Positions 27,174 to 36,924 of a DNA stretch of 64,000 nucleotides are shown in pieces. Source of the stretch: JADKIH01 sp031417395 (GTDB lineage Bacteria > Bacteroidota > Bacteroidia > AKYH767-A > 2013-40CM-41-45); contig JANOVM010000052.1 of NCBI GenBank assembly GCA_031417395.1, forward strand, positions 1 to 64,000. Reading direction: 5' to 3'. The position numbers were made by a program, and so were the translations under genes. The notes under the pieces are model-generated. The model was not told the DNA's origin and made no database searches. It saw only the letters and a list, made by a program, of their open reading frames with translations. Every line of letters starts with the position of its first letter. Position 1 is the first letter of the stretch.

Positions 27174-30100
27174 ATGAGAAAGATATTACTTACTCTCTTA
27201 TTAATTTTTATTACCATCTTTACTAAGGCCGTTATACCCAATTGGTCGGATAACATTGCAAAAATAGTTTATGGTAATTGTTCTTCCTGTCATCATCCGG
27301 GTGGTATCGGTCCATTTTCTTTAATGACTTATCAGGATGCTGTCAATAATGCGGCTGATATAGAGAATTCGGTAACCAGCCGTATAATGCCGCCCTGGAC
27401 TCCCGACCCTTCTTATAAGCACTACGTACACGAACGCATCTTATCACCGGCCGATGTAACTGCAATTCAGCAATGGGTTGCCAATGGTACTCCTTCCGGA
27501 GATTTGCGTTTCGCTCCAAATACTCCCACGTATACTAATACTTCTCAGCTGGGGACCGTTGATTTGTCTCTTATTATTCCAACGTATACAGTTACTAGCA
27601 ATAACGATGTCTATAGAAATTTTGTTTTACCAAGCGGACTTGCACAAGCATCCTACGCTTATGCACTTGAAATCATTCCGGGCAATACGGAAATTGTTCA
27701 CCACGTTTTAGTATTTCAGGATTCAACCAACAACCCTATTGATCCGACTAGTACCGGTGGTACAGGTTCTGCTGCTTCTAAATTAGTTTTTGGATATACT
27801 CCCGGAGCCCGTCCATACTATACACCTGTTGGTACAGGTTTTAAGCTGGCGGCAAATACAAGAATTATTTTACAAATGCATTATGCTCCGGGCAGTCTGG
27901 GGAAAACAGACAGTACGCGAATAAATCTTAAACTTACAACTTCTCCTCAAAGAGAAATTCTGGTTAACCCATTATTAAACCATGTTACTTCTTTAATAAA
28001 TGGTCCATTGGCAATACCTGCCGGTCAGACAAAAACATATAATGAGGTATTTCCTGTTACAGGTAACTGGACTTTTCTAAATGCTTTTCCGCACATGCAT
28101 TTAATAGGAAAAAGTATTATCAGTTATGCAACAACTACACTTCCCAATGACACCTTTCCCTTTGTGAAAGTTCCTGAATGGGATTTTCACTGGCAAGACA
28201 ATTTTGTTTTTCCAAATACCGTGAAGATTCCCAGTGGCGCTATATTAAGAGCCACAGCAGTCTACGATAATACAACGAACAATGCCGATAACCCTAATTC
28301 ACCGCCTCAGAACGTTTATGCAGGAGAAAGTACCCTGGATGAAATGATGATGGTGTTTTTCGCTTATATGCCTTACCAGTCCGGCGATGAGTTTATAATT
28401 GTCGACCGTAGAGTTATTCCCATGGGAGCAACAACATTTTGCCAGGGACAATCTGTATTATTAAAAACCATAGAAGGAACCGGTTACACCTATCAATGGT
28501 ATAAAAATGGAAGTATGTTGAATGGTGAAACAACAGCTTTATATACAGCAATGCAAGCGGGAAATTATTATGTAAAAATTACACTGGGACCTAATAATAC
28601 TTTTTCGGATACCATAAACGTTGCTGTCAATAGTGTTCCCAATGCAAGTATAACACCATCAGGAACAACAGTAATTCCTCAAGGAGGAAATGTATTATTG
28701 AATACCCCATCCGGATCAGGATATTCATTTCAATGGTATTTGAATGGTGCTGCTATCAACAATGCAACAAACTCTTCCTATTCTGCAAATACAGCAGGAG
28801 ATTATTATGTTGAGGTTTACAATGGATGTTATTCTATTTCAAATGTTGTTACGTTATTATCTTCAGTAACTACTTATACAGTTAATACATCTTCAAATCC
28901 AATTGCGGGAGGAACAACATCGGGAGGCGGTTCTTATAATAACGGAACAAGCGTAACGGTAACTGCAACGGCAAATAACGGCTATGCATTTGTCAACTGG
29001 ACAGAAAGCGGAAGTCAGGTCTCAGCGAATGCTTCTTATACATTTAGTATTTCAGCAAATAGAAGTTTGGTTGCGAATTTTTCTGCAAATCCTATTCAGT
29101 ATAATGTAACTACTACTGCAAATCCAATTGCCGGAGGAACAACATCGGGTGGCGGAACATTTAACAACGGAACAAGCGTAACGGTAGCTGCAACAGCAAA
29201 TAATGGCTATACATTTGTCAACTGGACGGAAAACGGCAGTCAGGTTTCAGCGAATGCTTCTTATACATTTACTATTTCAGCAAATAGAAGTTTGGTTGCG
29301 AATTTTTCTACAAATCCTATTCAGTATAATGTAACTACTACTGCAAATCCAATTGCAGGTGGAACAACATCGGGAGGCGGTTCTTATAATAACGGAACTA
29401 GCGCAACGGTAACAGCAACAGCAAATAATGGTTACATATTTTTCAACTGGACAGAAAACGGAAGTCAGGTCAGTACGAATGCTTCATATACCTTTTCTGT
29501 TTCTTCAAATAGAAACCTGGTGGCTAATTTTTCTGCGAATCCTAATCAGTATGGGGTAAATACTACTGCAAATCCAATTGCAGGAGGAGTAGCATCAGGA
29601 GGTGGATCATTTGCCGGCGGAACAACCGTAACGGTAACTGCAACAGCATTTAATGGCTATACATTTGTAAACTGGACAGAAAACGGAAACCAGGTCTCAA
29701 CGAATGCTTCTTATACATTTACTATTTCAGCAAATAGAAATCTGATTGCGAATTTTTCTGCTAATCCGGTTCAGTATAATGTTACCACTTTTTCAAATCC
29801 CATTGCCGGAGGAATTACATCCGGTGATGGAAATTACACATCGGGATCAACGGTGAATCTGACTGCGGCTGCAAATAATGGTTATGTTTTTATTGACTGG
29901 ACAGAAAATGGAAATCAGGTTTGTAATACTCCTTCATACACTTTTAACATAAATGCTGACAGGAATATTTCAGCAAACTTCCTTTTAACATCTGAACTGA
30001 ATGATTTAAGCAATGATAATGCTATTTACATTTACCCGAATCCAACATCAGGAGGGCTAAACATTTTTTCAAATAGCTATCAGAACATAAAATTATATAA

Positions 30101-30242
30101 TTCTTTAGGTCAGGTTATTTTCTCTTCCGAAGAGAAGCTGCTCAAATTGCAGATAGAAATTAAAGAAACCGGAATTTATTTGTTTCAGTTTACCAATGAA
30201 AAAGGTATGACAACTCTAAGAAGGATTATTGTACAACAATAA
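27174..30242 (+). CDS. T9SS-exported cytochrome c/copper type II monooxygenase-like fusion with InlB-type repeats
   Basis: 1022 residues with signal peptide. An N-terminal cytochrome c-like domain has CSSCH (36-40) and a candidate Met72 axial ligand (RIMPPWTP). Residues about 145-400 resemble the copper type II ascorbate-dependent monooxygenase (PHM-like) fold: candidate Cu ligands His176/His177 (EIVHHVLVFQ), His236 (LQMHYAPG), His307/His309 (FPHMHLIG) and Met391-393 (DEMMMVFF). Two Ig-like modules follow (YTYQWYKNGS and YSFQWYLNGA), then five 75-residue InlB/Flg_new-type repeats (NGYxFVNWTE...SYTFxIxANRxLxANF) and a T9SS sorting domain (IYIYPNPTSGGLN). It probably acts at the cell surface as an oxidase; substrate unknown. 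Confidence 0.85.
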   Translation: MRKILLTLLLIFITIFTKAVIPNWSDNIAKIVYGNCSSCHHPGGIGPFSLMTYQDAVNNAADIENSVTSRIMPPWTPDPSYKHYVHERILSPADVTAIQQWVANGTPSGDLRFAPNTPTYTNTSQLGTVDLSLIIPTYTVTSNNDVYRNFVLPSGLAQASYAYALEIIPGNTEIVHHVLVFQDSTNNPIDPTSTGGTGSAASKLVFGYTPGARPYYTPVGTGFKLAANTRIILQMHYAPGSLGKTDSTRINLKLTTSPQREILVNPLLNHVTSLINGPLAIPAGQTKTYNEVFPVTGNWTFLNAFPHMHLIGKSIISYATTTLPNDTFPFVKVPEWDFHWQDNFVFPNTVKIPSGAILRATAVYDNTTNNADNPNSPPQNVYAGESTLDEMMMVFFAYMPYQSGDEFIIVDRRVIPMGATTFCQGQSVLLKTIEGTGYTYQWYKNGSMLNGETTALYTAMQAGNYYVKITLGPNNTFSDTINVAVNSVPNASITPSGTTVIPQGGNVLLNTPSGSGYSFQWYLNGAAINNATNSSYSANTAGDYYVEVYNGCYSISNVVTLLSSVTTYTVNTSSNPIAGGTTSGGGSYNNGTSVTVTATANNGYAFVNWTESGSQVSANASYTFSISANRSLVANFSANPIQYNVTTTANPIAGGTTSGGGTFNNGTSVTVAATANNGYTFVNWTENGSQVSANASYTFTISANRSLVANFSTNPIQYNVTTTANPIAGGTTSGGGSYNNGTSATVTATANNGYIFFNWTENGSQVSTNASYTFSVSSNRNLVANFSANPNQYGVNTTANPIAGGVASGGGSFAGGTTVTVTATAFNGYTFVNWTENGNQVSTNASYTFTISANRNLIANFSANPVQYNVTTFSNPIAGGITSGDGNYTSGSTVNLTAAANNGYVFIDWTENGNQVCNTPSYTFNINADRNISANFLLTSELNDLSNDNAIYIYPNPTSGGLNIFSNSYQNIKLYNSLGQVIFSSEEKLLKLQIEIKETGIYLFQFTNEKGMTTLRRIIVQQ
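28896..29990 (+). repeat. Five in-frame 225-bp tandem repeats
   Basis: The block AATCCAATTGC starts at 28896, 29121, 29346 and 29571, and a variant starts at 29796, an exact 225-bp (75-residue) period. The first three copies are nearly identical at the DNA level and the last is more diverged. Each copy codes for one divergent InlB B-repeat-like unit of the cytochrome c/monooxygenase fusion. Confidence 0.9.
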
Positions 30243-30254
30243 GGAAATGATAGT

Positions 30255-30674
30255 ATGATGTTTCTTCAAAGTCAGGCTTTGAAAATAATGATAAGCTTGC
30301 TTACTATGGTAATATTGTTTCACGTTTTGATAATTGTTCAATTCATCCCTTATGAAATTGTATGGGCAGGAAAGCTGAAGTCAGTAGATGAAATGTATAT
30401 TTTTGAAAGTGTATCTATATTAATAAATCTTTTTTTAGTAATTGTACTGCTTTTAAAAGGGAGCTACATAAAAAACAGTATCTCACACAAAGTATTGAAT
30501 GGAATTTTATGGATTTTTGTAGCCATATTTGCTTTGAACACTGTTGGAAACCTGATGGCAAAAACTGCTTTTGAAAAAGTTGTATTTACGCCATTGACAT
30601 TAATTTCTTCTGTGTTGTTATGGTTCATAATTAAGTCAAAAACTTACACAGACCCCTCAGCGGTTAAATCCTAG
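30255..30674 (+). CDS. Four-helix membrane protein, unknown function
   Basis: 139 residues with four strongly hydrophobic segments (about 10-32, 52-66, 80-100 and 110-127). I do not recognise a named family. The pattern and length are common in Bacteroidota hypothetical membrane proteins. It starts 12 nt after the large T9SS fusion gene, so it may be in the same transcript. Confidence 0.6.
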   Translation: MMFLQSQALKIMISLLTMVILFHVLIIVQFIPYEIVWAGKLKSVDEMYIFESVSILINLFLVIVLLLKGSYIKNSISHKVLNGILWIFVAIFALNTVGNLMAKTAFEKVVFTPLTLISSVLLWFIIKSKTYTDPSAVKS

Positions 30675-30735
30675 AAAGACTTCTTCTCTTTGAAGGGAAA
30701 TGAAGGTTAACAAGAATAAACCGGTAGCTATATTT

Positions 30736-30781
30736 ATTTCTTCTTTGAAGAAATGTTCTTATAATGGAATCATATTCCATT
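30736..30781. terminator. Two small hairpins between genes
   Basis: ATTTCTTC-TTT-GAAGAAAT (30736-30754) and AATGGAAT-CAT-ATTCCATT (30763-30781) are perfect short stem-loops in the 171-nt gap before the next T9SS gene. Neither is followed by a strong T-run, so a terminator role for the upstream transcript is only a possibility. Confidence 0.35.
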
Positions 30782-30845
30782 TATTAATTATTTTCGAATC
30801 AGATAATTCGTACCTTTAAATACTGTACTTTATAGCTATTGAAAC

Positions 30846-33035
30846 ATGGAAAAGAAATGTTCGTTGTTCGTAATTTTGCAGTTTTTTTTTCTGATAACCT
30901 CTTTCTCGCAACCCTTTTCAGGAAAAATCGGTATTGGTCTTGATGGCATCGGTGGAAAAGCCCTTGAATTTCCAAATGTAACACTTACTGCTACAGCATG
31001 GCAAAGCGTTGCTAATGGTGGCACAGCAACAACAGATTCACTCGGTTGGCCTATAGAAGATTTTCGTGTAGTGTTTTTTGACCATCGTCCGTTTAATGCA
31101 TGGAATAATGCTCCTGATGATCCGCAAAAATATGTTGTGGATCAAAGTGGTACATATACTCTTTCTTTTAAAGGGCAAGCTAATCTTACTTCATGGAGTG
31201 ATGCACCTGTTGTATTTCAAAATCAACAGTACAGTTCCGTATCCAATATCACTACTGTGGATGTAGTTTTTCCTCCTGGAGGGGGAATTGATACGGCTAT
31301 TATAGGAAACTATGGATTTCTTATGATTAACTTTCTTCAGACGAATTATGGAGGAGGATTAACCGGAGTGAAAGACATCCGACTTATTCGCCCGGGTTAT
31401 CAGCATAACACTCCGCAAATTTTTCGAACTTCTTACCTGAATGCAATGAGCCCATTTAGTACGATGCGTTTTATGGATTATCTGGGTACAAATAACAGTG
31501 ATAATGGTTATCCGAATTTTAAAACCTGGTTGGACAGACAACAACCTTTTTCTCCGCGATATACACAAGGTGCTCCATGGGAAATTATTATTGGTCTTGC
31601 CAATTATACAAACAGAGATATATGGATTAATATTCCTGTTGATGCCGACAGTATGTATGTTGTAGAACTTGCTTCAATGATGCATGCAAATTTGCGTCCT
31701 GAAGTAAATATTTATATAGAGTATAGTAATGAAGTATGGAACGGAAGCTTTACCCAATATCAATATAATTACGATGCCGTTTTGCAATCGAATGAAGATG
31801 CAGATATCCGCGCAAGTACTCCATGGGACGATAGAAGAAGAGCTAGAAGAGTTGCAAAGCATGTAATTAAATTCGGGAAAATATTTGAAAATGTAATGGG
31901 TGTATCCGTTGCTTCCCGAACTAAAATTCGTCCCGTTTTTGCATGGCAGATAGGTGGATGGCTTCCCTGGTATGACGATGTTCTGAATTGGATTAATACT
32001 GCCTATGGTCCACCTGAAAATTTCATTTATGGTATTGCTTCGGCTCCCTACTTTAATGATGGAGGTGCTGATTCCAATGCTTCACCCCAGCAGGTAGTAG
32101 CAGCGATGTCTGCAAACAGCGATGGTAATGTAACAAACATTCAAACGCTTGCTCAGTTTGCAGCACAATGGCACATAAAGCATTTGCAGTACGAAGGTGG
32201 ACCGGATAATGGAGGAGGAAGTACAACAAATATTGGAAATCGAATACTTGCAAATCGTATTCAGGATATGAAGGCAGCAGTAATTCATAATTATCAGGAC
32301 AATTGGTTCTCACCAAATGCTAATGGAACAGCACCTGTTGGAACAAACGATGTCATTAATTATTTTGTAATGAGCGGCGGAGTGAGCCGCTATGGATGCT
32401 GGGGAGCTACTGAAGACCTGAACTATTTACAGAACTTATCCAAAACGCCTAAATACGATGCTTTATGTTTTCTTTCAGGCATGTGCGGCAATGAACCGGC
32501 CCTAATACTTACTGCACCGGCTACTAATTCTACGATCTTTGTAAATAGTTCTGTAAGTATTTCTGCTAATGCATCCGATCCCGATGGAACGATCAATAAA
32601 GTTGAATTTTTTGCAGGCTCTGTTTTAATAGGTGTTGATAGCATTTACCCCTATAGTGTACAATGGTCGCCATCCCAAGTTGGCATTATAGGTATTTTGG
32701 CAAAAGCAATTGACAACGATGGTAAATTTACTTTTACAGATGCTAATGTAATAGAGGTCATTACTAATACAACCGGGGTTAATAATAACAAACTTAATGT
32801 GGGTTTTCAGGTTTTTCCGATACCCGCAAACGATGTAATTGAAATTATTTTATCCGGAACCGACACTCCTGAGGGAATAATAGAAGTAAGAAATGTTTTA
32901 GGAAAGCTTTGTTTGAAAAAACCTATTCACAAAGCACAAATGGAAATGGATATTAAAAATTTAGATGCCGGTATTTATTTTATTAGTCTTGTATCAGCAA
33001 ATAAATACTTTACACAAAAAGTAATTAAACAATAG
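30846..33035 (+). CDS. T9SS-exported glycoside-hydrolase-like protein
   Basis: 729 residues with a signal peptide ending near SFSQ. The central part looks like a TIM-barrel carbohydrate-active enzyme: STMRFMDYLGTNNSD, then EVNIYIEYSNEVWNGSFTQY (about residue 286-300) whose SNExWN motif carries a candidate acid/base Glu, and HLQYEGGPDN for a possible second acidic residue. A Big_7-type module (SISANASDPDGTINKVEFFA) and a T9SS domain (GFQVFPIPANDVIEI to YFTQKVIKQ) close it. The sorting motif is FPIP rather than YPNP. The exact GH family and substrate are not assigned. Confidence 0.75.
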   Translation: MEKKCSLFVILQFFFLITSFSQPFSGKIGIGLDGIGGKALEFPNVTLTATAWQSVANGGTATTDSLGWPIEDFRVVFFDHRPFNAWNNAPDDPQKYVVDQSGTYTLSFKGQANLTSWSDAPVVFQNQQYSSVSNITTVDVVFPPGGGIDTAIIGNYGFLMINFLQTNYGGGLTGVKDIRLIRPGYQHNTPQIFRTSYLNAMSPFSTMRFMDYLGTNNSDNGYPNFKTWLDRQQPFSPRYTQGAPWEIIIGLANYTNRDIWINIPVDADSMYVVELASMMHANLRPEVNIYIEYSNEVWNGSFTQYQYNYDAVLQSNEDADIRASTPWDDRRRARRVAKHVIKFGKIFENVMGVSVASRTKIRPVFAWQIGGWLPWYDDVLNWINTAYGPPENFIYGIASAPYFNDGGADSNASPQQVVAAMSANSDGNVTNIQTLAQFAAQWHIKHLQYEGGPDNGGGSTTNIGNRILANRIQDMKAAVIHNYQDNWFSPNANGTAPVGTNDVINYFVMSGGVSRYGCWGATEDLNYLQNLSKTPKYDALCFLSGMCGNEPALILTAPATNSTIFVNSSVSISANASDPDGTINKVEFFAGSVLIGVDSIYPYSVQWSPSQVGIIGILAKAIDNDGKFTFTDANVIEVITNTTGVNNNKLNVGFQVFPIPANDVIEIILSGTDTPEGIIEVRNVLGKLCLKKPIHKAQMEMDIKNLDAGIYFISLVSANKYFTQKVIKQ

Positions 33036-33086
33036 TTGAATTCCGTGTTCCATTAGTAGAAGTGAAAATGGGAAAGCAGTAAAAAA

Positions 33087-34601
33087 ATGAAAAAAATATT
33101 TTCAATACTCGTTTTATTTTTTTTAACGACAATTCATTGCCGCAGTTCAGTATGGCAGGTCGGTCCGTCACAGACATATACGCTGCCTAGCCAATTAAGA
33201 CTTTTAGTCCAGGATGGTGACACGATTTACATAGAAGGAGGTATTTATCCTAACGATGCCACTAAATGGATAAATAAAGATTTAAAATTTATCGGACTCG
33301 GAACAGATAGTAACAGAACAATTTTGCAATACACGGGTAATATTCCAAATGGTAAAGGAATATTTGTTTTTGAAACACCCGGTATTTGTGATAATGCCTA
33401 TATTGAGAATATTGTATTTGATGGTGCACAGGTTTCTGATGCCGATGGAGCGAATGGGGCAGGAATACGTTTTCAGGCAAATAACTTAAACGTGACTAAT
33501 TGTAAGTTTACAAATTGTCAAAACGGAATTCTTGAAGGAAATGGAAGTGTGAGTACAAGCAATGTTTTTATTCAGAACTCAGAATTTCAGAATAACGGCT
33601 ACCAGTTACAGAATGACCCTACCTATTCCGGTTATGAACATCACATATATATCAGCGCAAGTACGGATACTTTATTGGTTCAAAACTGCTATTTCCATCA
33701 TCCGCGCGGACAGGCAAATTCTTTGAAGACAAGAGCTCAAAGAAGCTTTATATTATACAATCTTATTGATGAAGAAACGACAGGGTATGGAAGCTGGGAA
33801 ATAAATATTGCCCAGGGCGGATTGAACATAATTATGGGTAATGTAATTATACAAGGTCCGGCAGGTGCCAACCATGGAATAATTGGCTACGATGCTGCTA
33901 CCAATACACTGGAAGATTTTTATTTTGTGAATAATACTGTCATCAATCAGTATTCGGGAAATATTAAATATTTTAACACGGTTCCTTCATCGGGCATTAA
34001 TACGTATAAAATATACAATAATATTTTTGCTTCCGTCACCGGTGCGAGCAATACCATGTTTTCGGGAAATACGCCAATAACTCTTGATACTTCTAAAAGC
34101 ATTATTGCCAACGATTATTTGACAGTGGGCTTTTCGAATCCTGCTGTTAATGATTATAAATTAACTTCAGCCACCGTGTCGGCAATCGATCAGGGTACTA
34201 ATGCGGGAAATACTAATACAGGCTATTCCTTAACGCCCGTAAATACATACCAATCTTTTAATACTACCTTAATGTCTCGTTCTATAGTAGGTGGATTAAT
34301 TGACATCGGAGCATATGAATATGCAGGGACATCCGTAATTTTGGAAAATAAAGGGAATAAAAATATTTCCATTTACCCGAATCCTTCTAAAGGAAAATTT
34401 CAACTATCTATACAAGATTTACTATTGACAGAATCATATACTATTGAAGTATATAATTGTAAAGGAGAAAACGTTTATTCGACATATGAAGCAATACATA
34501 AATCAATCGAATTGGATCTTTCACAATTTTCCAAAGGAATGTATTTTATACGGATATGGAATGGACGTGAAATTTATTCGGAAAAAATGGTTCTTCAATA
34601 A
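33087..34601 (+). CDS. T9SS-exported right-handed beta-helix protein
   Basis: 504 residues with a signal peptide. From about residue 40 the sequence shows parallel beta-helix coils: DGDTIYIEGGIYP, then IENIVFDGAQV, NVTNCKFTNCQNGIL and VQNCYFHHPRGQANSLKTRA. Such folds are common in pectate lyases and surface polysaccharide binders. A T9SS domain ends it (ISIYPNPSKGKFQLSI to YSEKMVLQ). It starts 51 nt after the GH-like gene and may share its transcript, which fits polysaccharide use, but activity is not shown. Confidence 0.75.
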   Translation: MKKIFSILVLFFLTTIHCRSSVWQVGPSQTYTLPSQLRLLVQDGDTIYIEGGIYPNDATKWINKDLKFIGLGTDSNRTILQYTGNIPNGKGIFVFETPGICDNAYIENIVFDGAQVSDADGANGAGIRFQANNLNVTNCKFTNCQNGILEGNGSVSTSNVFIQNSEFQNNGYQLQNDPTYSGYEHHIYISASTDTLLVQNCYFHHPRGQANSLKTRAQRSFILYNLIDEETTGYGSWEINIAQGGLNIIMGNVIIQGPAGANHGIIGYDAATNTLEDFYFVNNTVINQYSGNIKYFNTVPSSGINTYKIYNNIFASVTGASNTMFSGNTPITLDTSKSIIANDYLTVGFSNPAVNDYKLTSATVSAIDQGTNAGNTNTGYSLTPVNTYQSFNTTLMSRSIVGGLIDIGAYEYAGTSVILENKGNKNISIYPNPSKGKFQLSIQDLLLTESYTIEVYNCKGENVYSTYEAIHKSIELDLSQFSKGMYFIRIWNGREIYSEKMVLQ

Positions 34602-34611
34602 ATGATTTCTA

Positions 34612-36201
34612 ATGAAAAATATATTTCTATATTTAATATTGTTTCTGATTTCTATAGATTCAATAAAATCTCAAATACCTTCCTTCGATTGGGTAAAACA
34701 AATTGATGGAGATTTTAACATTTCTTCAATAGCAACTGATGTCGATGGTAATTTATATACTACAGGTGTGTTTGATGGAACCGTTTATTTTAATTCGGGC
34801 TCATCAGTGGATTCATTAACCGATGCAGGCTTCGGAGATATTTTCATTACTAAATCAGATTCTTCAGGCAATATTTTATGGGCATATCGAATTGGAGGAG
34901 CGTCATATGACGAAGGAAAATCCATTGCAATTGATGCCACCGGAAATATTTATGTAACGGGATTTTTTAATGGAGATTCCATTGACTTTGATCCGGGTCC
35001 GAATGTATTTTTAATGAGTTGTTTTGAAAATACATTTGTATTAAAGCTGGATGTAAGTGGAAATTTTATTTGGGCGAAACAAATTGAAGGCGCAGGAGAG
35101 AATTATGCCAAATCTATTGTTTTAGACATTCAGGGAAATATTCTGGTAACAGGTATGTTTTCGGGCACTACTGATTTTGATCCCGGCATTGGTGTGTACA
35201 ATAAAACTTCATTCAGCACGGATATTTATATATGGAAACTTGACAACGCCGGAAGTTTACTATGGGTTAAACAAATAGAATGTATTAGTACAAGAAGTTA
35301 TTCTATTGCAACGGATAGTACAGGGAATATTTTTGTTTCAGGGCTATTGATTGGTACGACAGACTTCGACCCTGATACTACTATTTTTAATTTAACAAAT
35401 TTGTCAACATTGGGATCTTCAAGCATTTTTATATTGAAATTAAATCCACTTGGGAATTTCATTTGGGCAAAAAAGCTTGATAATGTTGACGGTATTGAAA
35501 ATGATAGAGCCATAGTTGTTGATTCTACAGGAGGTACTTATTCCGGTGGGTATTTTAATGGCACTGTAGATTTTGATCCAAATGCGGGAATTCAAAATCT
35601 TTCAGGCACTGGCAATAACAATTACTTTCTCTTGAAATTGGACAGTGCAGGAGATTTTTCCCGGGTTAATCAGCTTGCAGATTTAAAAGGAATTACTTTA
35701 GACGATGACGGCAATATTTATTCTGCAGGAAATAGTATTATTAAATTCAACTCAAATGGAAGTATTCAATGGGTGTCAAACAACAGTTTGAGTTCTATTA
35801 TTAGTATTGACGAATTTAATAATATTTTTGCAACAGGATCATTTATGGGTACGGTTGATTTTGACCCTGACAGTGGTGTATACAATTTAACAGGCAATAC
35901 TACGAGCTCATTTATTCAAAAATTAAAAGTGAATGCAGCCGTAAGTGTCGAAGATTTGACAGAAGGAGAAAATGCAGTATTTATTTTCCCAAATCCAAGC
36001 TATGGAAGATTTTACATCCGTTCAGCACATGCAGGCATTTATAAACTGGTAAATATCTTTGGGCAAATAGTAAAAATAATTTCCATTACTAGTGACGAAA
36101 TTAATTTGGTTGATGTTAATGAATTGCCAAATGGTTTATATTTTCTTCTCAAAGAGGGAAAAAATAATATTATTGGTAAAAAAATATCGCTTCATCATTG
36201 A
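34612..36201 (+). CDS. T9SS-exported DFDPG-repeat protein
   Basis: 529 residues with a signal peptide. Eight or so repeats of about 50 residues each run through residues 25-440, each with GNIYxTGxFxGTxDFDP and a following KLDxxGNFxWAKQI strand, the SBBP-like propeller pattern of Bacteroidota secreted proteins. A T9SS domain ends it (VFIFPNPSYGRFYIRS to NIIGKKISLHH). It begins 10 nt after the beta-helix gene, so the three secreted genes from 30846 probably form one operon. The role is unknown. Confidence 0.75.
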   Translation: MKNIFLYLILFLISIDSIKSQIPSFDWVKQIDGDFNISSIATDVDGNLYTTGVFDGTVYFNSGSSVDSLTDAGFGDIFITKSDSSGNILWAYRIGGASYDEGKSIAIDATGNIYVTGFFNGDSIDFDPGPNVFLMSCFENTFVLKLDVSGNFIWAKQIEGAGENYAKSIVLDIQGNILVTGMFSGTTDFDPGIGVYNKTSFSTDIYIWKLDNAGSLLWVKQIECISTRSYSIATDSTGNIFVSGLLIGTTDFDPDTTIFNLTNLSTLGSSSIFILKLNPLGNFIWAKKLDNVDGIENDRAIVVDSTGGTYSGGYFNGTVDFDPNAGIQNLSGTGNNNYFLLKLDSAGDFSRVNQLADLKGITLDDDGNIYSAGNSIIKFNSNGSIQWVSNNSLSSIISIDEFNNIFATGSFMGTVDFDPDSGVYNLTGNTTSSFIQKLKVNAAVSVEDLTEGENAVFIFPNPSYGRFYIRSAHAGIYKLVNIFGQIVKIISITSDEINLVDVNELPNGLYFLLKEGKNNIIGKKISLHH

Positions 36202-36924
36202 TACAGATAAAATGGCTTATAGCACACACTATAATAATACAATTCTGATTTTACTTTAATACCACTTTCGCTCTAATATAATATATGCTTCAAATGGTAA
36301 TGATTTGTGAAATTTTAAAAAAGGTTTATTTTCTTATCCTTTTCGAAAAACGGTAATTTAAAAAATCTTATATTTGGAATATTAATGTATTTTTGGATTA
36401 CTTTCGGGACATAAAACCTTATTCCCTTAGTAACAAAACAGACTAACCCATAGACTACCTTATTACCTTATTTCCCATCTTATTCCTTTTTGATAATGCC
36501 TTATTAACTCATCATACTCTTCTTTAAATATTTTTTTCTTGTGGTGTTCGGATTGATTAAAATAAAATGAGTATAAAGGTTTTTGTATTCAATTATCATA
36601 ATAAGAGATTTTTAATATGGCAATAAGGTAATAAGGTTTGTTTATGGGGATATGATTTTTGTTACTAAGTAATATGGTTTACAATCGCCATAGATGTAAG
36701 GCTTAATTCGTCGCAAATAATAAACTACTTTAAATAAAAAAAGTTGGTTAACATTAATATTTCAAACAATAATTGCATAAATTAGCTATTTTTAATACTT
36801 GAGAAAATTAACAAAAACCTACCGTTAAGAATATAGGATTCATTTAATCATAGTGCTTATCTAAATTACTAACATTGATCCCTTAGCGAACCGTCGAAAT
36901 ATTTATTTTATAAATTCTCTTGTT
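36202..36924. other. Long AT-rich intergenic region
   Basis: No gene is supported in this 723-nt gap. It contains the large imperfect inverted repeat at 36412-36681. The final 240 nt upstream of the cyclase gene should hold its promoter, but no consensus box is clear. Confidence 0.6.
36412..36681. repeat. Large imperfect inverted repeat (MITE- or hairpin-like)
   Basis: The arms about 36412-36472 and 36622-36681 are reverse complements with a few mismatches and a one-base slip. Two blocks match perfectly: ACCTTATTACCTTATT (36457-36472) with AATAAGGTAATAAGGT (36622-36637), and CTTAGTAACAAAA (36426-36438) with TTTTGTTACTAAG (36657-36669). The loop is about 150 nt and has no open frame. Confidence 0.8.

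Noticed and set aside
30781..30820. Possible tRNA-like TTCGAATC segment
   Set aside because: No acceptor stem, anticodon arm or CCA context could be folded around it.
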